Below are positions 8,916-17,800 of a stretch of 64,000 nucleotides of DNA, one piece after another. The notes beneath the pieces are model-generated. The model was given only the letters and a program-made list of their open reading frames with translations. It searched no databases and was not told where the DNA came from. The position numbers were made by a program, and so were the translations under genes. Source of the DNA: Sphingomonas quercus (lineage in GTDB: Bacteria > Pseudomonadota > Alphaproteobacteria > Sphingomonadales > Sphingomonadaceae); assembly GCF_018863195.1 (NCBI RefSeq), contig NZ_JAHKRT010000002.1:124001-188000 (forward strand). The letters run 5' to 3'. Positions within the stretch are counted from its first letter, which is position 1, and every line of letters starts with the position of its first letter.

Positions 8916-10309
8916 ATATGCTGCACGATATCGACCGCCTGCTCCGCCGCCGCCAGCCGGCTGACGAAATGCAGCATGTCCCCGGCTTCACCGAAGTGGA
9001 CATTACCGACGGCGAGATCGCGCGGCTGCAGCTGCGCCGCCCGATCGTTGCCGGCTCGCTGGTCGTGCTGGTGCTGGTCTTCGGGCTGCTGCTGTGGGCG
9101 GCGATTGCGTCGATCTCGGGCGCGGTGGTGGCGCCCGGCATCGTCCGCGTCGAGGGCAGCGCCAAGACGCTCAAGCATCGCGAAGGCGGCACCATCCGCC
9201 GCATCCTGGTGCGCGAGGGGCAGGCGGTGAAGGCCGGCCAGCTGCTCATCCAGTTCGACCGCGTCCAGGCGCAGGCGGCGCGCGACATCTACCAGTCGGC
9301 CTATGATTCCGCCGAGGCCAACCTCGCCCGTTTCCAGGCCGAGGCTGCCAATGCCGCGCAGGTCGATTTCCCGGCCGACCTTCTTGCCCGCCAGTCCGAC
9401 CCCAATGTCGGCATGCTGCTTGCCGGCCAGCGCACCCTGTTCGCGTCGCGGATGACGCTCTATCGCAGCCAGGCGGCGGTGCTGTCGGGCCAGGCCCAGC
9501 AGCTCGAAACGCAGATCCAGGGCCTGCAGGCGCAGGCCGCCGCGGTCGACAGCCAGGGCGAGACGATCATCGACGAGCTGCAGGGCGTGCGCGAGCTCGC
9601 CCGCGACGGCTACGCCCCGAAGACGCGCCTGCTCGCGCTGGAGCGGTCGGCGGCCGGCATCAAGGGCCAGCGCGGCCAGATCACCTCCGACATCGGCCGT
9701 ACGCGGCAGGCGATCGGCGAGATTCGCCTGCAGATCGCCCAGCTCGACGACAAGCGCCAGACCGACGCCGCCGACGGCATCCGCCAGGCGCAGGAGCGGC
9801 TGACCGACGCCGGACCGAAGGTGCGCGCCGCCGTGGAATCGCTCGCCCAGACCGAGGTGCGCGCGCCCGTCTCCGGCCACGTCTTCAATCTCACCCAGTT
9901 CACCGAGGGCGGCGTCGCCGGCCCCACCGAGACGCTGCTGCAGATCGTGCCCGAGGGCACCAAGGTGACGATCAACACCCGCGTCCGCCCGAACGACATC
10001 GCCTCGGTGCGCGTCGGCCTGCCGGCGGACGTGACGCTGACCGCCTATAATCCGCGCACCACGCCGCCGGTGCGCGGCCATGTCACCCTCGTCGCGCCCG
10101 ATGCGACGAGCGACGAGGCGACGCACGAATCCTATTACAATGTCCGCGTCAGCGTCGATCCGGGCGAGCTTGCCCGGGCCGGGCCGGACGTGCGCATGAC
10201 GCCGGGCATGCCGGCGGTCGTCAACATCGTCACCGGCAGCCGCACCATCCTCGACTGGCTGCTCGGGCCGATGACCGAGGCGATGCGGACGGCGATGCGC
10301 GAACGGTGA
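8912..10309 (+). CDS. HlyD family type I secretion periplasmic adaptor
   Basis: 465 residues. A short cytoplasmic head (~45 residues) precedes one transmembrane helix (about 47-72, VAGSLVVLVLVFGLLLW). The first biotinyl-lipoyl half follows (GIVRVEGSAKTLKHREGG, typical of HlyD/PrtE), then a long Q/A-rich coiled-coil hairpin (~120-300), the second lipoyl half with the signature VRAPVSGHVFNLTQFTEGGV, and a C-terminal beta-barrel with TPGMPAVVNI. It bridges the ABC exporter in the inner membrane and the TolC duct. The start overlaps the ABC gene by 4 nt and the end overlaps the sulfotransferase start by 4 nt (GTGA), so all four genes are probably one transcript. Confidence 0.95.
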   Translation: MNMLHDIDRLLRRRQPADEMQHVPGFTEVDITDGEIARLQLRRPIVAGSLVVLVLVFGLLLWAAIASISGAVVAPGIVRVEGSAKTLKHREGGTIRRILVREGQAVKAGQLLIQFDRVQAQAARDIYQSAYDSAEANLARFQAEAANAAQVDFPADLLARQSDPNVGMLLAGQRTLFASRMTLYRSQAAVLSGQAQQLETQIQGLQAQAAAVDSQGETIIDELQGVRELARDGYAPKTRLLALERSAAGIKGQRGQITSDIGRTRQAIGEIRLQIAQLDDKRQTDAADGIRQAQERLTDAGPKVRAAVESLAQTEVRAPVSGHVFNLTQFTEGGVAGPTETLLQIVPEGTKVTINTRVRPNDIASVRVGLPADVTLTAYNPRTTPPVRGHVTLVAPDATSDEATHESYYNVRVSVDPGELARAGPDVRMTPGMPAVVNIVTGSRTILDWLLGPMTEAMRTAMRER

Positions 10310-11058
10310 CCGCGGGGAAGGTCGCCTTCCTCGTCGCCGGGGTGCAGAAAGGCGGCACGAGCGCGCTGTTCGAATATCTGCGCGGCCTGCCCGATCTGGT
10401 GCTGCCCGACGTCAAGGAAGCGCATTTCTTCGACGATGAGACGCGCGTAGACTGGGCGAGCCCGGATTACGCGCCCTATCACGCGCTCTTCCCGGATGAC
10501 GGCCGGCTACGTGGCGAGGCGACGCCGATCTATCTCTACTGGCCGCCAGCGCTGGAGCGGATCGCCCGCTACAATCCGGAGATGAAGCTGATCCTGCTGT
10601 TCCGCGACCCGGTGGCGCGGGCATGGTCGCAGTGGCAGATGGAATATGCCAAGCGCAAGGAGACCGAGCCCTTCGCCTGGTGCATCCGCGACGGGCGGCG
10701 ACGCATGGCCGATGCACTGCCCTTCCCCGGCCACCACCGCGTCTTCTCCTATGTCGAGCGCGGCTTCTATGGCAGCCAGCTGGCCCGCGCGCTGTCCCTG
10801 TTCCCGCGCGGGCAGTTGCTGTTGCTGCGCTCGGCCGACCTCAAGTCTGATCCCGATGCGGTGCTCGCCAGAATCGCGGATTTCCTCGGAATCGCCCGGC
10901 CTGCGGGACGGATTGCGCCGCGTCTCGTCCGCGTGGCGCCCGATATCGCCTACCCCTCCCGGCTGGAGCCCGAGGACGTGGCCTACCTGCAACGTATCTA
11001 TCTAGATGAGATGGATCGTTTCGCCTCGCTCGGCGGGCCGGACCTTTTCGGAAACTAA
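10306..11058 (+). CDS. Sulfotransferase family protein, coupled to the type I secretion operon
   Basis: 250 residues from a GTG that overlaps the hlyD-like stop (GTGA). The N-terminus FLVAGVQKGGTSALFEYL is the 5'-phosphosulfate-binding loop of PAPS-dependent sulfotransferases, and ILLFRDPVARAWSQWQMEY (about residues 90-110) is the 3'-phosphate-binding motif with its RDPxxRAxS signature. The family moves sulfate from PAPS to hydroxyl or amine groups of sugars or proteins. Embedding in a T1SS operon, beside glycosyltransferases, points to sulfation of a surface glycan or of the exported glycoprotein. No signal peptide is visible, so it should act in the cytoplasm. A second, unrelated-length sulfotransferase lies at 18681-19856. 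The acceptor is unknown. Confidence 0.9.
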   Translation: MTAGKVAFLVAGVQKGGTSALFEYLRGLPDLVLPDVKEAHFFDDETRVDWASPDYAPYHALFPDDGRLRGEATPIYLYWPPALERIARYNPEMKLILLFRDPVARAWSQWQMEYAKRKETEPFAWCIRDGRRRMADALPFPGHHRVFSYVERGFYGSQLARALSLFPRGQLLLLRSADLKSDPDAVLARIADFLGIARPAGRIAPRLVRVAPDIAYPSRLEPEDVAYLQRIYLDEMDRFASLGGPDLFGN

Positions 11059-11398
11059 TTGATCCATAGGCGTTGGATCGCGCAACCGGGATGGCTCCGG
11101 CTGCTAAGCGTCTGGAACGTTTCGGGTAAACATCGGTGCGGCGAACCGCGAACTTTGCCGCCAGTCGTCACTGAACCGCGTAACCGGCAGTAACCTATGC
11201 GATTTGTGACTGTCGGGGATGCGGTTTGGCTGTTGCACGGGCCGAAAAGCTTGGCTAAGCAACCGACTGGGCTCGTTCGGACGTGCTCCCGTCCTATTAT
11301 GGGGCCGGGGACATAACGAACGATAGGCGCCTCCAGCTCGTGTAGGGGGAGGGGTTCAAGGTTCTAGAGGCCCAAGAAGGTTCAATTGGAGGCTCCAA
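11059..11398. other. 340-bp intergenic region carrying the promoter and leader of the RTX gene
   Basis: No open reading frame with coding character is seen on either strand. Base composition is lower in GC than the flanking genes. It holds a candidate sigma70-type promoter at 11233-11261 and a strong Shine-Dalgarno GGAGG at 11388-11392, 6 nt before the RTX start. If that promoter is used, the RTX mRNA has an untranslated leader of about 130 nt. The sulfotransferase stop has no obvious U-tract terminator after it, so read-through into the RTX gene is possible. Confidence 0.6.
11233..11261 (+). promoter_or_regulatory. Candidate promoter of the RTX protein gene
   Basis: TTGCAC (11233-11238), a 17-bp spacer and TAAGCA (11256-11261) resemble -35 and -10 boxes. 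It is the best match I found in the gap before the highly biased RTX gene. The -10 is weak, so confidence is limited. Confidence 0.35.
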
Positions 11399-12580
11399 AT
11401 GGCTGTTACTTCTTCCAAAGTATACGTTTTCGAGAACACGGATGCGGGCGAGGCTGCGGCCTTCACGGCCGATGACTTCCTCGCGTTCGCGAACAGCAGC
11501 GTCACCGCCACCAACATCGGCGTCACCGCCGGTTCCGGCGTCGGCGCGGGCATCACGCTCACTGCCGCGGGCACGTCGCTGACGTTCAACGCCGCCGAGA
11601 TCGCTGGTGCCAGCCAGCTTGGTCAGGTGCAGTTTGACGACGGTTCCTCGCTCGTTATCGGTGTGAACAGCACGGCCGCCGACACGCTCGACCTGTCCGG
11701 CTCGGAAGTGAAGAACGTGATTTATGGCCTCGCTGGCGATGACACGATCACCGGCAGCGACAACGGCGACTACATCTATGGTGGTCTCGGTGCCGACTCG
11801 GTGGTTGGCGGCGACGGCAATGACCACATTTACGGCAATGCTCTGACCTCGACCCAGGGTGCGGATGACGGCGCTGATCACCTTTCGGGTGGCGCGGGCA
11901 AGGACTACATCCAGGGTAACGCTGGTGCCGACACCATCATGGGTGGCACCGGTGACGACCGTCTGGTCGGTGGTTCGGGTGGCGACTCCATCAACGGTGA
12001 GGCCGGCAACGACAACATCAACGGTAACCAGGGTGATGACCGCATCGACGGCGACCTTGGCAATGACGTCCTCCGCGGTGGCCAGGGTGCTGACACCGTC
12101 CTCGGCGGCGCTGGCAACGACATCGTTTACGGCGACCTCGGTGATGACCGTTTGACCGGTGGCACCGGCCTCGACGTGCTGTTCGGCGGCGACGGCAAGG
12201 ACACGTTCGTGTTTGCCGCTGGCGACTCGACGTACCTGGCCGGGACGACGGGGACGAACGTCAACGTCACCGACATCATTGCCGATTATGCTGACGGCAC
12301 CGACAAGATCGACCTGGGCATGACTTTTGCCGCCGACCACATCCTGGTCGACACGCAGAACGCGGTGCTTCCGACATTGCAGGCTGCTGCGACCTATGCG
12401 GCGCAGCTCCTGAACGCGACGCCCAACGCTAACAGCAGCGAGGTTGTGGCGCTGGCAGTTGGCTCCGACACCTACCTGTTCTTCTCGTCGGCTGACACCG
12501 TCTCGACGGCGGCTGACAACGCCGTGAAGGTGGTTGGCGTTGCTCCGAACGTCTTCGGCGCCTCGGACTTCGTGCACTGA
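11399..12580 (+). CDS. RTX calcium-binding protein, likely main substrate of the adjacent type I exporter
   Basis: 393 residues, no signal peptide. An N-terminal ~105-residue acidic, Ala/Thr/Val-rich domain is followed by about 16 RTX nonapeptides (about 110-260: GGLGADSVV, GGDGNDHIY, GGTGDDRLV and so on), interrupted once by a longer insert (GNALTSTQGADDGADHLS). A ~115-residue repeat-free tail ends in ASDFVH. The repeats bind calcium and fold outside the cell; the tail should be the secretion signal. The same insert and tail occur in the protein at 3-1217. A GGAGG box lies 6 nt before the ATG. Codon use leans visibly to GGT, GCT and GTT, unlike the GGC-rich neighbours, which suggests high expression. 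A strong terminator follows. It could be an S-layer-like or matrix protein; I see no enzyme domain. Confidence 0.93.
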   Translation: MAVTSSKVYVFENTDAGEAAAFTADDFLAFANSSVTATNIGVTAGSGVGAGITLTAAGTSLTFNAAEIAGASQLGQVQFDDGSSLVIGVNSTAADTLDLSGSEVKNVIYGLAGDDTITGSDNGDYIYGGLGADSVVGGDGNDHIYGNALTSTQGADDGADHLSGGAGKDYIQGNAGADTIMGGTGDDRLVGGSGGDSINGEAGNDNINGNQGDDRIDGDLGNDVLRGGQGADTVLGGAGNDIVYGDLGDDRLTGGTGLDVLFGGDGKDTFVFAAGDSTYLAGTTGTNVNVTDIIADYADGTDKIDLGMTFAADHILVDTQNAVLPTLQAAATYAAQLLNATPNANSSEVVALAVGSDTYLFFSSADTVSTAADNAVKVVGVAPNVFGASDFVH

Positions 12581-12608
12581 GTTTTCCCGCTTAGGGAAAG
12601 CGAACGAA

Positions 12609-12635
12609 GGCCCGGTCTTAGACCGGGCCTTTTTT
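12609..12635 (+). terminator. Rho-independent terminator after the RTX gene
   Basis: A perfect 9-bp stem (GGCCCGGTC / GACCGGGCC) closes a TTA loop and is followed by six T residues. It ends the RTX transcript 29 bp after the stop codon and shields it from the convergent glycosyltransferase gene. Confidence 0.93.
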
Positions 12636-12680
12636 CGTACAGCGGAATGAAGCTACTTTCCTCGCGTGTCGCTCAGGCAT

Positions 12681-13892
12681 TCAGACCGTGTCGATCGCCC
12701 GTAGCCACCCCGCCGTCCCTGCCGCACGATCAAATCCTTCTAGCGCTTTCTTCCGCGCCGCCTTGCGCAAGCCTTCGAACCGCACAGGCTCCCGGGCGGC
12801 GTCGATCATCGCCTGCGACAGCGCGTCCACGTCGAAGAAGGGCAGCAGCCGCCCGTCCACGCCGTCGGTGATCGCGTCGCGCACCGGTGCGGTGTCGGAC
12901 GCCAGCACCAGGCATTCGCACGCCATCGCCTCGACCAGCGACCAGCTCAGCACGAACGGATAGGTGTAGTAGACATGCGCGGCGCCGATCGACAGCGCGC
13001 CGATCATCGCGTCATGCTGCACGCGGCCGAGGAAATGGACCCGGGACAGGTCCAGCCGGTCGCCCAGCTCGGCGAGCATCGCCGCCTTCCAGCCCTTCCC
13101 GTCGGGCGAGGCCTTGCCATAGCCAGACGGCCGATCCTCGCCGATGATCAGCGCGCGGCCGTCGGGCACCGCATCGAGGAACGCCGGCAGCGCGCGCATG
13201 AAGATATGGAAGCCGCGCAATGGCTCCATCGTGCGATTGATGAAGGTGATCACCGGCGTCGATGCGTCCAGACGGACATTGCCGGGCAGCACCAGCTGCG
13301 CGTCCGGCTCGCGGCGGGCGCGCGACAGGTCGACGCCCTCGTGAATGACGCTGATCCGGCTCTGCAGCACATCCGGGAAGGTCGCCGCCTGATGCGGGGT
13401 CGGGCAGATGATGCGATCGGCCAGCACATAGGCCATGGACTGGGCGGCGGCCTTGCCGTTGATGCGCATCCGCTCGGCAAAGTCGGGCATGCCGAACTCC
13501 GGATCGAAATCCGAATCGCCCCCGAACGGCCGGTAGAAATATTCGCCGAACAGGATCAGCCTCGCCTCCGGCCAGACCAGCTTGAGATGCAGGGTCTCGC
13601 CCCAGCCGGGATGGCCGATGATCACGTCGGGATGAAAGCCGTCGCGCTTCAGCTGGAGCGCGGCGCCGGCCGCCGCCTCGGCGCGGATCAGGTCCGCCTC
13701 GGCGCGGATCGCGGCGGGCACGATGTTCGGCGTGGTGCCGCGCTTGTTGGTCCAGCGGCGAAGGTCGACGCCCGGCCGGGCCGTCGCCGTGACGCCGCCG
13801 ATCGCGGCGACCTTGTCGCCCCGTGCCAGCAGGGCGGTGACGATATGCGGAAACTGGCCGGGGAAATTCTGATGGACGACAAGGATGTTCAC
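12681..13892 (-). CDS. GT4-type glycosyltransferase, last gene of the surface-glycan operon
   Basis: 403 residues from the GTG at 13892, which overlaps the M23 gene stop by 4 nt; this start gives the natural GT-B opening NILVVHQNFPGQFPHI. The N-terminal Rossmann-like half (1-190) has GHPGWGETL and a FGEYFY stretch. The C-terminal donor half includes SVIHEGVDLSRA, FINRTMEPLRGFHIFMRAL and the E-x7-E-type block (LSWSLVEAMACECLVLASDT). GT4 enzymes move a nucleotide-sugar residue with retention. Similar proteins occur widely in capsule and exopolysaccharide clusters. It is the promoter-distal gene of the minus-strand array starting at 24853. The sugar transferred is not predictable. Confidence 0.9.
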   Translation of the reverse strand: MNILVVHQNFPGQFPHIVTALLARGDKVAAIGGVTATARPGVDLRRWTNKRGTTPNIVPAAIRAEADLIRAEAAAGAALQLKRDGFHPDVIIGHPGWGETLHLKLVWPEARLILFGEYFYRPFGGDSDFDPEFGMPDFAERMRINGKAAAQSMAYVLADRIICPTPHQAATFPDVLQSRISVIHEGVDLSRARREPDAQLVLPGNVRLDASTPVITFINRTMEPLRGFHIFMRALPAFLDAVPDGRALIIGEDRPSGYGKASPDGKGWKAAMLAELGDRLDLSRVHFLGRVQHDAMIGALSIGAAHVYYTYPFVLSWSLVEAMACECLVLASDTAPVRDAITDGVDGRLLPFFDVDALSQAMIDAAREPVRFEGLRKAARKKALEGFDRAAGTAGWLRAIDTV

Positions 13893-14815
13893 AGACGGAC
13901 CTCGAATTCGCGCATGATGGCTTCCTTTCCCTGCCGGATGACGCTGTAGCGGGCGCGATAGCGGCCCCCCGGCCAGCCGGCCGCGGGCGCGCGCTTGCCG
14001 GCGAAGAGGATGGTCTGGGCCTTGGCGCGGTCGAGCGGCTGGGCGCGATTGTCGGCCAGCGTCTGTCCGTCCGGCCCGGTCACCACCAGCCGTTGCACGT
14101 CGCCGCCCTCCAGCCCGATCGCCTGCACGAAGGCGACAAGCGGGCTGGTCCGCCCCGGCGCCGGCTGCTGCGCGGCGCCCAGCTCCTGCGCCTGGGCCAT
14201 CGTCACCGGGCCGGCGGCGAAGCCCGCGACCAGCACCTCGCCGCGCCGATAGGCCGGGGTCGCCGCCCACAGGCTGCGCCCGCCGCGGCACTGGCCCGCC
14301 GCCGCGCCATAGGCGAACGGATCCACCGCCTTGCCATTCTCGCGCACGGTCAGATGGACGTGCGGAAACTCGGTGTTGCCAGAAAGCCCGACCTTGCCGA
14401 GCACCGCCCCGGCAGCGACCTGCTGGCCCGGCTTCGCCACCACGCTGCCCTTGGCCATGTGGCAATATTGGCTTTCCCAGCCGCCGCCATGATCGATGAC
14501 CAGGCCGTTGCCGCAATCCTGGCCGGCAGCGAAGGCAGCGTCGCGCATGGATATGTCGGCCATGCCGTCGCGCACCCGCAGCACCGTGCCGGCGGCGGCG
14601 GCCAGCACGTTCACGCCCGCCCGCTGGCGCGCCATCGAGGGGATGCGGAAATCCGTGCCGTCATGCTTGTCATAGGTGTGATCGCCGCACGCATAATCCC
14701 TGGCGCCGGGGCCGGGATCGTGATCGGGCAGCGATTGCACGGCGCAGTCCATCCCCGGCGTGCAGGCGATGGGGAGTTGCAACACCGGGGCGGCGGCGAG
14801 CATCAGCGCGATCAT
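13889..14815 (-). CDS. M23 family metallopeptidase (LytM-type), secreted
   Basis: 308 residues. The start ATG at 14815 overlaps the stop of the giant glycosyltransferase (ATGA). The N-terminus MIALMLAAAPVLQLPIA is a short signal peptide. The LytM core contains the metal motif HDGTD (~57-61) and the HVHL motif (~155), with an intervening G-rich beta core (GNGLVIDHGGGWESQYCHM). Known members cut peptidoglycan cross-bridges or serve as inactive scaffolds; here the zinc ligands H, D and H appear present. An extra ~120-residue C-terminal domain follows the peptidase fold. Tight embedding between two glycosyltransferases suggests it opens the wall for, or anchors, the surface polymer made by the operon. 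Confidence 0.88.
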   Translation of the reverse strand: MIALMLAAAPVLQLPIACTPGMDCAVQSLPDHDPGPGARDYACGDHTYDKHDGTDFRIPSMARQRAGVNVLAAAAGTVLRVRDGMADISMRDAAFAAGQDCGNGLVIDHGGGWESQYCHMAKGSVVAKPGQQVAAGAVLGKVGLSGNTEFPHVHLTVRENGKAVDPFAYGAAAGQCRGGRSLWAATPAYRRGEVLVAGFAAGPVTMAQAQELGAAQQPAPGRTSPLVAFVQAIGLEGGDVQRLVVTGPDGQTLADNRAQPLDRAKAQTILFAGKRAPAAGWPGGRYRARYSVIRQGKEAIMREFEVRL

Positions 14816-17800
14816 CGGACGAGAGCCTCCAGCCGTTCGAGCATCATCGGGGCGACGGCGCCGACGGTGCGAGTCGCCCATAGCCGGTCCTGGGCCGCCG
14901 CGGCGCGGGCGCGCGCCTCGTCCGGCCGGTCGAGCGCCCAGCTGAGCGCGCCGTGCCAGTCGTCGGTGGCAAGCGCCAGCGCCGCCAGCGACGGGTCGGC
15001 GCCGTAGGCCGGCCCGCTGGCGACGACGGGCAGCAGGCCCAGCGCCGCATAGTCGAGCAGCTTGATGTCGGACTTGGCGCGATTGAAGGCGTTGTCGGCG
15101 AGCGGTGCCAGCCCCAGGTCGAACGGCCCCTGCGCGCGCAGCCAGCGCACGAAGCGGGGATAGGCGATCACCTCCGCCGGCAGGCCGATGCGCCGCAGCC
15201 ACGGCGCGCCGTCCGCCTCGGCGGCGACGCCGATCAGGGTGAGATCGAAACGGTCGGGCCGCTCTTCCCACAGCCGGTCGAGCGCCGGGCGCAGCATGGC
15301 GAGGTCGGCGTCGTGGGTGTGCGTGCCCATGTAGAGCAGATGCAGCCGGTCACCGCCGAAGGGCGCGGGACGGGCATGGCGCCAGTCCCGCCATAGCCGG
15401 GGATCGAGCGCGTTGGGCTGCACGTGCCGCCGCCCGGCCACCTTGGCGTAGAGCGCGGCGAGCGGCGCGGTCGAGAACCAGGTCTCGGCCGAGGCGGCGA
15501 TCGCCCGTTCCAGCGCGGCGTTGAGCGGAGCGTAGCGCGCCGCCTCGGGATGATCCGGCCCGATGGCGATGAAGGCGTCGTCGACATCGGTGACGAGTGC
15601 CGCGCCCATCGCCCCGAGCCGCCCGACCAGCCTGTCAACCGCCGCCACCGAGGACAATGCCGTGCGCTGGACGACACAGATGTCGGTGCCGTCGGGCAGG
15701 GGATCGCCCTCGGCGCCCAGGCTCACCACCGCCCGCCCGCTGACGCTCTCGTCGGTGAGCGGGCAGATCAGGCGGATATAGGCCGAGCTTTGCGGCCCGT
15801 GCGGCCCGAAGGGCGCGACGATGTGGACGCGGACCGGCGCCTTGCCGATGATCGCCGGCGCGACTGGTGGCCCGGCGAGGCCGAGGGCGGCGCAGGCATC
15901 GCCGACGAGCCGCCGTGCCCGCGCGTCAAAGCTGTGTTCGTCCGCCACCCGCCTCGCCAGGGCGAGGTCGCGCGGGCGGCCGGCGGCGGCGTCGAGCGCC
16001 GCGCGCAACGCCGCCGGACCGTCCACCTGCGCCACCGCGTCGCCGAACACGTGGCCCATTGACGGCACCGGATCGGAAATCGCCCGGCCGGCGCTCGCCG
16101 CGATGTCGAACAGCCGATTGGAAAGGTAGCCGAACGCACGCATCGACGGCCAATGATCGTTGAGCACTGCCCCCGCCGTCGCGTAGAGCGCACCAAGCCG
16201 GCGATTGTCGATGTTGGCCGCCCGGACCAGCTCCGCCGGCACCCGGCCCTCCCAGCCATCGCCATAGATGACCGGCGGTCGCCCCGCCGCGATCGCCCAA
16301 TTGACGATGTCGCGGTCGACCCCGCGCGAATTGCCGACGAACACCAGCGGCTCGCTTTCGGGCGCATCGACAGGGTGGAAGCGCGCCGGGTCGGTCGCCT
16401 GCAGCAGCGCGGCGACAGGCGGACGGATCATGTGGCGGAGCAAGGCCGCATGGCTCTCGCTCGCCACATAGACCCGCGTGAAGCGATCATATTCCTCCAG
16501 CGGCACCTGATCGGGGTGGCTGATATTCCACAGGAACGCCATCTGGCCGGGGCGGGGGGTGTAGGGGATGAGGCCGCGCAGCACGATGGCGACATCCTCG
16601 TCGGCAAGCGCGTGGCCGGTCCAGCGCTCGCGCACGTCGACGCGCGCCTTGTGGCCGAGCCGTTCGATCGCGGCGCCGAGCGCCTCGGCGAAGTGCCAGT
16701 CGCCCCACGCCGCCTTGTCGGCCTCCGGGGCGGCGATCTTGATCGCGAAATTGAGCACGATCTTCGCGGCGAACGCCGGCGTGCCGGTGGCGAGGGCGAA
16801 GCGATTCTTCGTCCACACCAGCTTCTGGAACGCCGAGGATTCGCCGACGGTGATGCGGGCCATATCCGCCTTGCCGTCGAAATAATCGCAGCCGACGAAC
16901 GGGGCGTAGCCGACCGGCCGCGCGCGCCCGATGCGCAGGATCAGATCCCAATCGACCATGCGGCGCAGGTTGGCGTCGAAACCGCCGGTCTCGGCGAGCA
17001 GCTCACGGCGGTGGCAGAAGGCGTTGAGGTCGACATAATTCTGGGCGAGGCACGCCTCCCAGTCGAAATCGTCGCCGCGATAGCCGGTAAGCTGGCCAAG
17101 ATCGTCGCGCAGCGCGATGCCGCTATAGGCCGCGTCGAGCCCGCGCGCGGTCATGAACCGGACCATCACCTCAAGGAACCACGCCGCCCAGCGATTGTCG
17201 CTGTCGAGATAGGCGATGATGTCGCCGCGGGCATGTTCCAGCCCGAGATTGCGCGCCGCCGACACCCCGCCATGCCCGCCTTCGATCAGCCGCACGCGCC
17301 CGTCGCCGAGGAAGCCCGCGACGATGTCGCGCGTCGCGTCCGTCGAGCCGTCATCGACGACGATCAGCTCGAAACGGCCGTGGCTCTGCGCCAGCACCGA
17401 GCGGATCGCCGCCCCGATCGACGCCTCGCGATTCCACGCCGGCATGATCACCGAGACGAGCGTGGCGCCCGCCTTTGCCGCCACCCGATCGGGCAGCTGT
17501 GCCATTTCGCGCAGGAAGGCGGCCTCGGCAGCGACGTCGAAATGCCGGTAAAAACGGCGCGGCCTTTCGGCGTCCTGGTAATCGGGCTGGCTGATCGGAA
17601 TCGCCACCCGCCCTTCCGCCGCGCCCGTCTCCAGGAAATGGCGCAACGGATCGCCGGTCACATCGTCATAGGCGCGGCGATAATAGAGGCCGTCGAACAG
17701 CGGCCCGGTCGATCGCCCTTCCGGCGCGCCATGATGGGTATAGTGGTAGAGCGGATGCATCCCCGCCCGGAAGACGTCCTCGTGGATGCGGTTGTACCAG

